A stretch of 64,000 nucleotides of DNA from an uncultured Erythrobacter sp. (GTDB lineage Bacteria > Pseudomonadota > Alphaproteobacteria > Sphingomonadales > Sphingomonadaceae), in contig CANLPY010000001.1 in assembly GCA_947493165.1 (NCBI GenBank), positions 1 to 64,000 of the forward strand, given 5' to 3'. Made by a program: the position numbers and the translations under genes. How positions within the stretch are numbered: position 1 is the stretch's first letter; each line of letters starts with the position of its first letter. The notes under the pieces were generated by a model that did no database searches, was not told where the DNA came from, and saw nothing but the letters and a program-made list of their open reading frames with translations. Positions 28,062 to 37,040 of this stretch are shown here, piece by piece.

Positions 28062-28463
28062 TTAGAGCGCGCTCAAAACCACGCTGCGCAGGCGTGTTCG
28101 ATTGGTTTCAGCGATAGAACGGGCGACCTCTTTCTTGCCTTTGAAAACGAGAACAGTCGATTGGCGAGGGACGCGGTTCGCGCGCAAGAACGCTTTTTCA
28201 TCGTCGAAGTTCACTTTGACGAATAGGACCTTGGCGGAAGCCTGTTCTTCGCGAAGCTCTTCGAGGATAGGGGCCTGTGCACGGCACGTTGGGCACCAAT
28301 CGGCGTAGACATCAACGACGATTGTCTTGCCCTTGCCTTGCGCCATCGCAAACTCAGCGGCGCTGTAAGTCTGCCAGCCTGAGGTGTCAGCCTTAGCTGA
28401 TAATTGCATGGCACCAACAACAACGGCGCCGATCGCAGCGACTAGTGCAAAAATACGAAACAC
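28062..28463 (-). CDS. membrane-tethered or secreted thioredoxin-like protein
   Basis: This 133-residue protein has an N-terminal hydrophobic segment (about residues 4-20), either an uncleaved anchor or a signal peptide. The thioredoxin domain has the redox motif W56-C57-P-T-C60, and a likely cis-Pro in NRVPRQSTVLVF. It would act in the periplasm, re-reduced by CcdA. The start is GTG with GGAG about 9 bases upstream. It is followed after 45 bases by ccdA, forming a two-gene reductase unit. Confidence 0.9.
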   Translation of the reverse strand: MFRIFALVAAIGAVVVGAMQLSAKADTSGWQTYSAAEFAMAQGKGKTIVVDVYADWCPTCRAQAPILEELREEQASAKVLFVKVNFDDEKAFLRANRVPRQSTVLVFKGKKEVARSIAETNRTRLRSVVLSAL

Positions 28464-28568
28464 GGGCCTACACTCCAGAAATTCTTATCGGCGAATTGCC
28501 GACTGTTCATTGGGGTGTTCGTTCGGTTGACGCGTGCGGTTACATGAATGTGAAGTACGGCTTAACCG

Positions 28569-28605
28569 AAAAGGCCCCGAGTGCTTATCGCACCCGAGGC
28601 CTTTT
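28569..28605 (-). terminator. rho-independent terminator after the TonB receptor gene
   Basis: The imperfect inverted repeat AAAAGGCCCCGAGTGC ... GCACCCGAGGCCTTTT encloses a five-base loop. Read on the minus strand it is a GC-rich stem ending in TTTT, 22 bases beyond the stop of the TonB-dependent receptor. The A-run on the opposite side means it could also work in the other direction. Confidence 0.75.
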
Positions 28606-28627
28606 GATCAGTTTGAAAAGACCGCGC

Positions 28628-31348
28628 TTAAAACTCAGCGACTAGACCAACTGTTCCGATCGCACCGCGTGGATCGTGGACCCGGCTGTCAAACCCGCCG
28701 TTTGTGGCTACGCGCGGTGCAACAACGTCAAACACGTTGCGAACACCGGCGGTCAAGGTAAGCGCTCTATCGCGATCAAACAATTCATTGATCGCCAGGC
28801 TGTATTGTACATCCACACGGAAATCGCTGTCGATATCCGCATTGCCGTTTTGATCGTCTAGATAGCTATCAATGTAGCGACCGAATACGTTGAAGGAATG
28901 CGCACCCGCTTCGACTTGAAGGCCGGCGTTGAACCGCAGTTCTGGTGCTGGCGATCCAAAGTTGGTGAAGTTGCGGTTGCCAGCGCCATCGATGGTCGCT
29001 CCGCCGACAGATTCCTGCAGATCATAACTAATCACGTAGTTGCCTTCGAAGCTTGGCGTGATCGTGCCGAACCCAGTGTCGATGATATATCGAACAGAGA
29101 AGTCCACACCTGAGGTCTCAACGCTCGCTGCGTTGGCATAGCTGTTGTTGACCTGAATGATGGTGCCTGCTGGACTACGAACAATGTCAGGACCGTCGGG
29201 CGCCGCGTCCACAATCGCCTGAGCCGATGTCTGCACAATCGCATTGTCGAACTCAAAATTGTAATAGTCGGCGCTGATCTCAAGTCCGCCAAATGGCTGC
29301 AATGTGAAGCCTAGGTTGTAGGCGGTGGAGTCTTCTGGAACGAGGAGCGGATTACCTACTGCACGAACAGCGACGAAGGCATTTGCACCGCCATTGTTCG
29401 GGTCAGAAACCTGTTGCAGCGTGGTTGACTGCCCTTGCTGTTGGAAGGTCGATGGGGCGCGGAACGATGTTGAGAATGAACCACGCAGCGACACCCAATC
29501 AGTCGGACGCAGAAGCAGGGCGATTTTTGGATCGAGCGTATCGCCGCCATCGCTGCCATAGTCTTCAAAGCGCAGAGCCAATTGCAGATCAGCCCAATCC
29601 GTAATTGGAACCGCCAACTCGCCGAAGATCGCATAAACATCTTGCGCGCCGGAGAACGCTTGCTCACCGATCAAGAAGGCAAAACCATCATTACTGGTAA
29701 TTTCGTCGAACGTCGCCGAAATGCGCTGCTCACGATATTGTACGCCGACGGCAACGCCGACTGGTCCAGCAGGAAGCTCAAATAGATCGCCCGAAATAAA
29801 GCCTTCTGCTACAAACAGTTCCGCATCGCGGTCCGATCGTGAGAACTCTGTCACATATTCGAGCAATGCGGCGTTACTGCCAGGGTCGCCCAACAATGCG
29901 CTTGAGAACGGATTGAAGAACGTGCCGTCCCCAGGAATGGACGCGCCGTTGGCCGTCAGGAACGGGTTGCTGGCGGTACAATCAAGACCGGTGGCTGCGT
30001 TGAAAGCGGGGCTTGCATTGAAGCCGCGCAGCGCGCAGGCGAAGCGGTCACGCACTGTATCTTCAGTGTTCCCTTGGAAATCGTTATCCGCAAATGTGAC
30101 GCTGACGTTCCACAAGCCATTGCTGAGAAGGCCATCAAAATCACCTTCCAATGTGGACGAAAGCCGCAGGGTTTGCGATTCAAACAGAGCAGGTGACACT
30201 TCGCCGCCAACACCGCTGGCTCGTCCGAAGAACACAACGTTCGCGCCGAACGGGTTGCTCGGGTTGAAGTCAGGAACTACCGCTTGCCCTAGTTGCAGGA
30301 ATGGGAAGGTCGGTGAATTGCCGCGCCGCGCTGTGTTGTCAGAATAGCCAACCTCCGCGCTAAAGCGAACCGAGTCCGACAGATCTGCATTGGCAGAAAC
30401 GTAAGCCGTGAAGCGCTGTTCATCTGGAACGAGGTTGAAGAACTCGCCAAAATCAAATTGACAAAGGCCAACATCAGGGACGCCTGCTGGCGTTGCGCTG
30501 ATGATATTAGGGATACCGCCTGCTTGCGCGCAGCCCGGATCGATTACTGGTGCGCCTGCCGGGAAGCCGGGGACACCAAAAAACGAGCCTGGGTTGCCAA
30601 GTGAGGAAGTGTCATCAGCCGGAACCGACAAGCGGCGCTCCGCAGTCGTCAGTGGCGATCGATCAAGGTAGCTGATCGCACCAATTAGGTTGAAGTCACC
30701 AATTTCGACACCGGCGAGTGCCTGAATGTTATATTCGCTGTAATCGCCAGTGCTCAGATGTTCGGTGTAGTCACCGGAAACCAAAAGACCTTCATAGTCT
30801 TTGCGCGTGATAAAGTTGACCACGCCAGCAACCGCATCAGAACCATAGAGCGAAGAAGCGCCGTCCTTCAGGATTTCTACGCGCTCAACAGCAATCAGTG
30901 GGACAAGTGAGCTTGTGTCGACGAAGTTGATGCCATCGTTCGTCGGTGATGCTGAGAGCGTCTGACGCTTACCGTTTAGCAAAATCAGCGTCGAAGCGAC
31001 ACCCAGACCGCGAAGGTTGATGTTCGATGTGCCGGTCGTGCCACCTTGGGTAAAGGCGTCAGGGTTGTTCTGCGCACCGCTGTTGATTGTCAGTGATTGC
31101 GTGATCTCGCCTATGTTTTGCGCGCCAATATCATCAATTGCGCCGGCATCGACTGTCGCCAGTGGTGATGCGAGATCAGCTTGTGAATCGCGGCGGATGA
31201 AAGACCCAGTAACAACGATGACGTTGTCGTCTTCGGCGACGGCTTCGTTGTCGCTGCTAACGTCTTGGTCTTGGGCCAAAGCCGGTGAAGCGAATGCGAA
31301 GGCTGCAGCCGCACAAGACAGCTTACATGCAGTTTTAGTGAGTTTCAT
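28628..31348 (-). CDS. TonB-dependent outer-membrane receptor
   Basis: This 906-residue protein begins with a signal peptide (cleavage after SPALAQ, about residue 26). A TonB-box-like segment DNVIVVTGSFIRR follows, then a plug domain with INLRGLGVASTLILLNGKR and VERVEILKDGASSLYGSDAVAGVVN. The rest is a long 22-strand barrel with aromatic ends, finishing in GLVAEF. The large extracellular loops contain Cys pairs (DPGCAQAGG...GLCQF and FACALRG...GLDC). It imports a TonB-energised substrate, probably a siderophore, sugar or other oligomer; the ligand cannot be read from the sequence. A GAGAGGAG ribosome-binding site precedes it, a palindrome overlaps its likely promoter, and a terminator follows. 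Confidence 0.93.
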   Translation of the reverse strand: MKLTKTACKLSCAAAAFAFASPALAQDQDVSSDNEAVAEDDNVIVVTGSFIRRDSQADLASPLATVDAGAIDDIGAQNIGEITQSLTINSGAQNNPDAFTQGGTTGTSNINLRGLGVASTLILLNGKRQTLSASPTNDGINFVDTSSLVPLIAVERVEILKDGASSLYGSDAVAGVVNFITRKDYEGLLVSGDYTEHLSTGDYSEYNIQALAGVEIGDFNLIGAISYLDRSPLTTAERRLSVPADDTSSLGNPGSFFGVPGFPAGAPVIDPGCAQAGGIPNIISATPAGVPDVGLCQFDFGEFFNLVPDEQRFTAYVSANADLSDSVRFSAEVGYSDNTARRGNSPTFPFLQLGQAVVPDFNPSNPFGANVVFFGRASGVGGEVSPALFESQTLRLSSTLEGDFDGLLSNGLWNVSVTFADNDFQGNTEDTVRDRFACALRGFNASPAFNAATGLDCTASNPFLTANGASIPGDGTFFNPFSSALLGDPGSNAALLEYVTEFSRSDRDAELFVAEGFISGDLFELPAGPVGVAVGVQYREQRISATFDEITSNDGFAFLIGEQAFSGAQDVYAIFGELAVPITDWADLQLALRFEDYGSDGGDTLDPKIALLLRPTDWVSLRGSFSTSFRAPSTFQQQGQSTTLQQVSDPNNGGANAFVAVRAVGNPLLVPEDSTAYNLGFTLQPFGGLEISADYYNFEFDNAIVQTSAQAIVDAAPDGPDIVRSPAGTIIQVNNSYANAASVETSGVDFSVRYIIDTGFGTITPSFEGNYVISYDLQESVGGATIDGAGNRNFTNFGSPAPELRFNAGLQVEAGAHSFNVFGRYIDSYLDDQNGNADIDSDFRVDVQYSLAINELFDRDRALTLTAGVRNVFDVVAPRVATNGGFDSRVHDPRGAIGTVGLVAEF

Positions 31349-31436
31349 TTAGGGCACTCCTCTCTCTCAAGATGTCCTTTTAATAAGGAAAATCTCGAAA
31401 GGAAGGGGCTGCAGGTGACGCAAGGTTACTTTGTCA

Positions 31437-31475
31437 CGCATAGGAATGCGCAAACTCAGTTTCAAACTTGAAACT
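31437..31475 (-). promoter_or_regulatory. putative promoter with a perfect palindromic operator upstream of the TonB receptor
   Basis: AGTTTCAAACTTGAAACT at 31458-31475 has two exact 8-base arms around a 2-base centre. On the minus strand one arm supplies TTGAAA, a good -35 element, followed after 17 bases by TATGCG (31437-31442), a weak -10. It lies about 90-125 bases upstream of the receptor start. The overlap of arm and -35 box is what a repressor site would look like. The promoter call is inference; the palindrome is seen directly. Confidence 0.5.
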
Positions 31476-31554
31476 TATATGTAATCTTTTTGCAAATCAG
31501 TAACTTGAACTATACTTTTGGGTGTTGAAGCGCCTGTATCAATTCTGCAACAAG

Positions 31555-33405
31555 TTATGCAGCATCCTTCTTTCGCTTCGCTTTTTTGCGCTCGTGCGGG
31601 CATAGCAACGTCTTGCGCAAACGGATGCTTTGCGGGGTTACTTCGACCATCTCATCATCGTCGATGTACGCGATTGACTGTTCCAAGCTCATCCGACGAG
31701 GCGGGGTTAGCCGAATTGCATCATCCTTACCGGAAGAACGCACATTGGAAAGCTGCTTGGCTTTCATGGGGTTAACTTCAAGGTCATCTGGTTTGGAGTT
31801 TTCGCCAATCACCATGCCTTCATAAACTTTGACAGTGGCTCCGACGAACATTTCTCCGCGCTCTTCCAGCATATTGAGCGCGTAGGCGTTGGTGTCACCA
31901 TCACCATTAGAGATCAGTACGCCATTATTGCGGCCGCCAACTGCACCCTTGTAGGGACCATACTTTTCAAACAGGCGGTTCATGATGCCTGTGCCGCGCG
32001 TGTCAGACAGGAATTCACCATGATAACCGATAAGGCCGCGCGATGGTGCGGAGAAAGTGATGCGGGTCTTACCTTGGCCGGAGGGGCGCATTTCAGCGAG
32101 ATCAGCTTTGCGCTTCTGCATCTTCTCAACGACCGTTCCGGAATGCTCATCGTCGACATCAATCACGACGGTTTCATATGGTTCGGTTCGCTCACCATTT
32201 TCCTCGCGGAACAGCACTTTGGGGCGTGAAATCCCTAGTTCAAAGCCTTCGCGGCGCATCGTTTCGATTAACACGCCAAGCTGCAATTCACCGCGGCCAG
32301 CAACTTCAAAGGCGTCTTTGTCATCGGCTTCGGTAACACGGATCGCGACGTTTGTTTCAGCCTCCCGCAGCAGGCGATCACGGATCATGCGGCTCGTGAC
32401 TTTGTCGCCTTCGCGGCCAGCCAGCGGGCTGTCATTCACTGAAAAGCGCATCGCGAGCGTGGGTGGGTCGATCGGTTGCGCAGCGATAGGTTCGCTCACA
32501 GAAGGATCGCAGATCGTGTTGGAAACAGTTGCTTTTTCAAGTCCGGCGAGCGCGATAATATCGCCTGCTTGCGCGCTTTCCACTGGCACGCGGTCAAGCC
32601 CATCAAAGCTCATCAGTTTGGTCGCGCGTCCAACTTCAACAACATTGCCGTCGACATCAATCGCGTGGATCGGATCATTCACCTTAAGCGTGCCGGACTG
32701 AACACGGCCGGTCAAAACGCGGCCCATGAAATTGTCGCGGTCAAGCAGTGTCGCAAGGAAGCTAAACGGACCTTCAGTGTCGAGGTCAGGAGCGGGCACA
32801 TGCTCAATGATTTTTTCAAACAGGGGAGCAAGCGAGCCATCGCGCGCGCCTTCATCTTCGCTGGCATAGCCATCCCGCCCACTGGCAAATAGTGATGGGA
32901 AGTCCAATTGCTCGTCGCTCGCATCCAAACTAGCGAACAAGTCGAATACCTCGTCCAGCACTTCCTGCGGACGACCATCTGGGCGGTCGATCTTATTGAC
33001 CACTACGATTGGTTTCAGGCCGAGGGCGAGCGCCTTTCCAGTAACGAATTTGGTCTGCGGCATTGCACCTTCTGCGCTGTCGACGAGCAGGATAACTCCG
33101 TCAACCATGCTCAAGATGCGTTCCACCTCGGCCCCGAAGTCAGCGTGGCCAGGAGTGTCGACGATATTGATGCGTGTGGTCTCACCATCTTTCCCGTCCC
33201 ATTCGACACTGGTGCACTTTGCAAGAATTGTAATGCCGCGTTCTTTTTCCAAATCGCCGGAATCCATGGCCCGCTCTTCAATCCGCTGGTTCTCACGGAA
33301 GGTGCCTGATTGGCGGAAGAGTTGGTCAACGAGCGTGGTTTTGCCGTGGTCAACGTGCGCGATAATGGCAATGTTGCGCAGCGCGCGGGTCTGGGAGGCG
33401 GACAT
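31555..33405 (-). CDS. typA: ribosome-associated GTPase TypA/BipA
   Basis: This 616-residue translational GTPase has G1 AHVDHGKTT, G2 region ERGITI, G3 DTPGHADF and G4 NKIDRPDGR. EF-G-like domains II, III and V follow, then the TypA-specific C-terminal domain (PPRRMSLEQSIAYIDDDEMVEVTPQSIRLRK is the diagnostic region). It ends in a Lys/Arg-rich tail. TypA assists 50S assembly and stress adaptation at low temperature. It is monocistronic, with a 200-base gap before the TonB receptor gene downstream and a 368-base divergent gap upstream. Confidence 0.96.
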   Translation of the reverse strand: MSASQTRALRNIAIIAHVDHGKTTLVDQLFRQSGTFRENQRIEERAMDSGDLEKERGITILAKCTSVEWDGKDGETTRINIVDTPGHADFGAEVERILSMVDGVILLVDSAEGAMPQTKFVTGKALALGLKPIVVVNKIDRPDGRPQEVLDEVFDLFASLDASDEQLDFPSLFASGRDGYASEDEGARDGSLAPLFEKIIEHVPAPDLDTEGPFSFLATLLDRDNFMGRVLTGRVQSGTLKVNDPIHAIDVDGNVVEVGRATKLMSFDGLDRVPVESAQAGDIIALAGLEKATVSNTICDPSVSEPIAAQPIDPPTLAMRFSVNDSPLAGREGDKVTSRMIRDRLLREAETNVAIRVTEADDKDAFEVAGRGELQLGVLIETMRREGFELGISRPKVLFREENGERTEPYETVVIDVDDEHSGTVVEKMQKRKADLAEMRPSGQGKTRITFSAPSRGLIGYHGEFLSDTRGTGIMNRLFEKYGPYKGAVGGRNNGVLISNGDGDTNAYALNMLEERGEMFVGATVKVYEGMVIGENSKPDDLEVNPMKAKQLSNVRSSGKDDAIRLTPPRRMSLEQSIAYIDDDEMVEVTPQSIRLRKTLLCPHERKKAKRKKDAA

Positions 33406-33773
33406 GAGTGAAAACGCTTTCGAATAAGTGTATTTGGCAAGTGCCAGGCGGCTATTACAGCAATAGTGCGGCGTCTAGCGAGCGCCTGAATTACAACGAA
33501 ATTGCTAGCGCGCATGTTGTTGCGCTGCAGCATTGCTGGCGCGCCTAGCGCAGCGTCGCCGTTACGGCAAGCGGCTAAGACCTGAAAATGCGGTGCAGTG
33601 CAGCAAATCAACAGTGTGACGACAAAGCCACAACGGCGAATCTGCCCTTGTTATTTGGCGCTTTGTAACTTGTCGCACGAGTGCCGCTGGCTTATTCAAG
33701 AGGGCAATCAGTTTAGGCGTCAACGCATTTGGAGATGCGGTCTGAACTGACTTAATTGTGGAGAGGAGATCCC
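33406..33773. other. 368-base divergent intergenic region between typA and a TonB receptor
   Basis: No ORF with coding character is seen here. It must hold the typA promoter on the minus strand and the receptor promoter on the plus strand. A weak candidate for the latter is TTGTCG followed after 16 bases by TTATTC, near 33670-33700. Repeated GCTAGCG/CGCTAG words around 33475-33550 give some dyad symmetry but no single clean palindrome. No Fur-box-like or riboswitch-like element is recognised. Confidence 0.4.
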
Positions 33774-36377
33774 ATGCGTTCCATTTTTGCCGGCTCAGCC
33801 GGTGTCCAGCGATTCACACTTTTTTCTGGTGCTGCGGCTGTTGCTCTTTGCGCACCAAGCATGGCTTTGGCCCAAGATGCCGAAGCACCAGAGGCTGAAG
33901 ATGAATTCAGCAACAACACGATTGTTGTGACCGCGACCAAGCGCGAGCAAACGTTGCAAGAAACGCCAGTTTCTGTGTCGGTGACCTCAGCTGAAACGCT
34001 GGATAATGCGCAAATCCGCGATGTGCTCGACCTTCAAACGGTGACGCCTTCGCTACGTGTCAGCCAGCTACAAAACTCCTCAAGCACGACCTTCATTATT
34101 CGCGGTTTTGGTAACGGCGATAACAACTTCGGCATTGAGCCATCAGTTGGCGTCTTCGTTGACGGCGTTTTCCGCTCTCGCTCGATCGGTTCGCTTGGTG
34201 ACCTTGCCAATGTTCAGCGCATCGAAGTTCTGAACGGCCCGCAATCGACCTTGTTCGGTAAGAACGCGTCCGCCGGTGTTATCTCGGTCGTAACGCGTGA
34301 GCCCCAGTTCGACTTCGGCGGCTCTGTCGAAGCGGTTTATGGTAACTTCAACACCGTCGTTGTCAAAGGCGACGTGACCGGTCCAATCAGCGAAAATGTC
34401 GCGTTTTCGGTCGATGCGAGCTATAACCGCCGTGACGGTATCGCCGAAATCGTCAATCTTGGTGCAGACTTAAACGACCGCAACCGTTGGAGCGTCCGAG
34501 GTCAGCTTTTGGTCGAACCAACTCCCGACATCAGCATTCGCGCGCAAGCCGATTATGGCCGGATTGATGAAAACTGCTGCACAGTGAACACCTTGGTCGC
34601 TGGTCCGACTGCGCCAGCGGTCTTCGGTGTAGGCGGAGCGCTCAACACCGATTTCTTCAGCGATGAAACCTTCCTCAACCGTGTGCCGATCAACGAAGTC
34701 GACAATTATGGCGGCTCAGTTCAGGTTGATTGGGACATTGGTTCGATTTCGCTCACGTCGATCACAGCTTATCGTGAATTGAAGAACTTCGTCGATCAGG
34801 ACGTTGATTTTACGAGCGCTGACATCGTCAATGAAATTCGCGATCAAGAGGTTGAGACTTTCACTCAGGAAGTCCGCATCGCATCGGACTTTGACGGACC
34901 GATCAACTTCCTGCTCGGCGCTTTCTATTTTGATGAAAGCGTGACGCAAGACAGTGATTTGATCACGGGCGCCGCTGCTCGCCCGTTCTTTGAGCTTCTT
35001 GCTGGCGGACTTGGAACGTTTGGCCTGATTGAAGATGGCGGACCGTTCAGCCTAGGCATTCCTGCTGGAGAAATTTTCTCTGCAGGCCCACTGACAACCG
35101 AAGCCTACTCACTCGACAACCAGTCGTTCTCAATCTTCGGTACCGTGGATTTTGAACCTGTTGAGGGCCTCGTTCTTACGGCAGGCTTCAACTACACTGA
35201 CGATGAGAAAGACTTTGCGCTTTCTCAAACGTCTTTCGATGAGTTGGGGCAAGTCAATCTTGTTGATGCATTCATCGCTGGCGCGCTTGGAACGTCCGAT
35301 CCAGCCGCTATTGCTGCTTTCGCGGCGGCGGACCCTGCAACTTTCGGGACTGTTGCCAATTTGGCAAACACGCCTTGTGGTCCAAATGGTACGCCGCCAC
35401 AGTCGCCAGCTTGTAATGCTCTGCTAGGCTTCTCGGCATTCCAGTTCCAGCCACCGTTCCTCAATACACCCAACTCGGTGGAAGATGGGCAAACCAGTGA
35501 CAGCGACTTTAGCTACACACTGCGTGTCGCCTATGACGTTACGCCGGACATCAACGCTTACTTCAGCTACGCCACTGGCTTTAAAGCAAGTTCGGTAAAC
35601 CTGTCGCGTGACAGCCGCCCAGTGTTCGGCGACTTCATTCCAGGCCCAGGTGGTTCTGCAATCCTTGCTCCATCATCGCCTATTCGTGATGCCGGCCTTG
35701 CGGTTCCAAACCTTGGCACGGGCTCGCGTTTTGCTGGTCCAGAAGAAGCCGAAGTTTTTGAGCTCGGCCTGAAGGCTCAATTTGATGGGTTTGGCTTTAA
35801 CCTCGCACTGTTCGATCAGACCATTGAAGGGTTTCAGTCGTTCCTGTTTACAGGCACCGGCTTCCAGCTCAACAATGCCGGTCAACAATCGGTTCAAGGC
35901 TTCGAATTTGACACGACCATCGTGCCAACAGACGGGCTGGTACTGACGTTTGCGATGACGCACCTCGATCCGATCTTCGACAGCTTTGTTGGAAGCCCTG
36001 TTGGAGATCTGACCGGACAGCGCCCTGCAGGCATTCCTTCGTTCAGCATTTCAACCTCTGCAACCTACACGCATGAGTTCGGCGCGAGTGGAAATCGTTT
36101 GGTATCGCGTCTCGATTACAGTCATGAAAGTGACACTGCCATCAACAATGGCTTGCCGACTTTCGGACCGAACAACTTCAGCCGGGAAGTCAACTTGGTG
36201 AACGGTTCGATGACTTTGCAGCTTGATAACGGGCTTGAAGTTGGTGTGTTTGGCCGTAATCTCTTTGACGAACGGTACATTCTCACCGTCTTTGATGGTG
36301 TGGCACAAGCCGGCACAGTGTCTGGTTACCCCAGCGTGCCGCGCACCTATGGCGGCGTCGTGCGGTTCAAGTTCTGA
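33774..36377 (+). CDS. TonB-dependent outer-membrane receptor
   Basis: This 867-residue protein has a signal peptide (cleavage after SMALAQ, about residue 34), a TonB-box-like NNTIVVTATKREQTLQETPV, and a plug with FIIRGFGNGDNNFGIEPSVG and VQRIEVLNGPQSTLFGKNASAGVI. The barrel ends in the typical GGVVRFKF with a terminal Phe. The IVVTATKREQ opening and ETPVSVSV are typical of the sphingomonad/Caulobacter receptor group of unknown substrates. The ATG at 33774 has GGAGA upstream and gives a proper signal peptide. One extracellular loop carries a Cys pair (TPCGPNG...SPACNALL). A strong terminator follows. Confidence 0.93.
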   Translation: MRSIFAGSAGVQRFTLFSGAAAVALCAPSMALAQDAEAPEAEDEFSNNTIVVTATKREQTLQETPVSVSVTSAETLDNAQIRDVLDLQTVTPSLRVSQLQNSSSTTFIIRGFGNGDNNFGIEPSVGVFVDGVFRSRSIGSLGDLANVQRIEVLNGPQSTLFGKNASAGVISVVTREPQFDFGGSVEAVYGNFNTVVVKGDVTGPISENVAFSVDASYNRRDGIAEIVNLGADLNDRNRWSVRGQLLVEPTPDISIRAQADYGRIDENCCTVNTLVAGPTAPAVFGVGGALNTDFFSDETFLNRVPINEVDNYGGSVQVDWDIGSISLTSITAYRELKNFVDQDVDFTSADIVNEIRDQEVETFTQEVRIASDFDGPINFLLGAFYFDESVTQDSDLITGAAARPFFELLAGGLGTFGLIEDGGPFSLGIPAGEIFSAGPLTTEAYSLDNQSFSIFGTVDFEPVEGLVLTAGFNYTDDEKDFALSQTSFDELGQVNLVDAFIAGALGTSDPAAIAAFAAADPATFGTVANLANTPCGPNGTPPQSPACNALLGFSAFQFQPPFLNTPNSVEDGQTSDSDFSYTLRVAYDVTPDINAYFSYATGFKASSVNLSRDSRPVFGDFIPGPGGSAILAPSSPIRDAGLAVPNLGTGSRFAGPEEAEVFELGLKAQFDGFGFNLALFDQTIEGFQSFLFTGTGFQLNNAGQQSVQGFEFDTTIVPTDGLVLTFAMTHLDPIFDSFVGSPVGDLTGQRPAGIPSFSISTSATYTHEFGASGNRLVSRLDYSHESDTAINNGLPTFGPNNFSREVNLVNGSMTLQLDNGLEVGVFGRNLFDERYILTVFDGVAQAGTVSGYPSVPRTYGGVVRFKF

Positions 36378-36401
36378 TCCTGTCAGACATTACCTTTAGA
36401 C

Positions 36402-36433
36402 AAAGGGGCTTGCGATTGCGGGCCCCTTTTTCT
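36402..36433 (+). terminator. rho-independent terminator after the second TonB receptor
   Basis: An 8-base stem AAAGGGGC/GCCCCTTT with a 12-base loop is followed by a T-rich run, 24 bases after the receptor stop. It separates the receptor from the RDD-family gene. Confidence 0.85.
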
Positions 36434-36513
36434 TTGCAACTCAGTCGGGAATGTGTTCGATTGCGACCAATGTCCTGCATTATCTGGGACGGGATTAGTG
36501 GGGAATCGTATCA

Positions 36514-36990
36514 ATGAATTATGCTGGTTTTTGGATTCGAGTTGGGGCTTATTTGATCGACTATGTGATTTTGATGGTCGCACAATTCATGGTCTATTCG
36601 ATTTTTGGGGTAAGCTTGTTCGGCGCGGCATCGCTTGATCCCGAGGCCGCAGGGATGTTTGAATCGGTAGGCGCAATTATCGCGTTCCTGATCACTTCGA
36701 TTGGTGCAATCCTCTATTCTGTGATCTTGGAAAGCTCGGCCAAGCAGGCAACTCTGGGCAAGATGGCGCTGGGGTTGGTCGTGGTTGATGAACACGGCGG
36801 CCGGATCAGTTTCTTACGAGCTTTAGGGCGCTATTTTGCCAAAATCCTGTCGGCAATTATCCTGCTGATCGGTTTCATCATGGTCGCCTTTACTGATCGC
36901 AAGCAGGGACTTCATGACATCTTGGCGAGCACGCTCGTCGTGCGCGGCCAGCCTGGAATGGTTGGAGTCGATCCTGGCGTGTTTGAGTAA
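36514..36990 (+). CDS. RDD-family membrane protein
   Basis: This 158-residue protein has three or four hydrophobic segments. It opens with YAGFWIRVGAYLIDYVIL, the Arg-x6-Asp signature that names the family, and contains ATLGKMALGLVVVDEHGGRI and DRKQGLHDILASTLVV, both typical. RDD proteins are small inner-membrane proteins, some implicated in ion exchange; no function can be assigned here. The gene stands alone and converges on the FtsX-type permease gene, with an inverted repeat at the junction. Confidence 0.88.
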   Translation: MNYAGFWIRVGAYLIDYVILMVAQFMVYSIFGVSLFGAASLDPEAAGMFESVGAIIAFLITSIGAILYSVILESSAKQATLGKMALGLVVVDEHGGRISFLRALGRYFAKILSAIILLIGFIMVAFTDRKQGLHDILASTLVVRGQPGMVGVDPGVFE

Positions 36991-37006
36991 ATCTAAAAGC
37001 TTGCGG

Positions 37007-37040
37007 GGCACTGAGAGCGGATTAAAGTTCTCTCAGTGCC
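37007..37040. terminator. perfect 11-bp inverted repeat at the RDD/permease convergence
   Basis: GGCACTGAGAG and CTCTCAGTGCC are exact complements separated by 12 bases. The right arm covers the last codons and stop region of the minus-strand permease gene. There is no immediate U-tract on the plus side; on the minus side a TTTT follows some 8 bases later. It probably works as a bidirectional or processing terminator. Confidence 0.5.

Noticed and set aside
33406..33773. Riboswitch or Fur-controlled element upstream of the second TonB receptor
   Set aside because: No recognisable riboswitch core or Fur-type dyad could be found by eye; only short repeated words.
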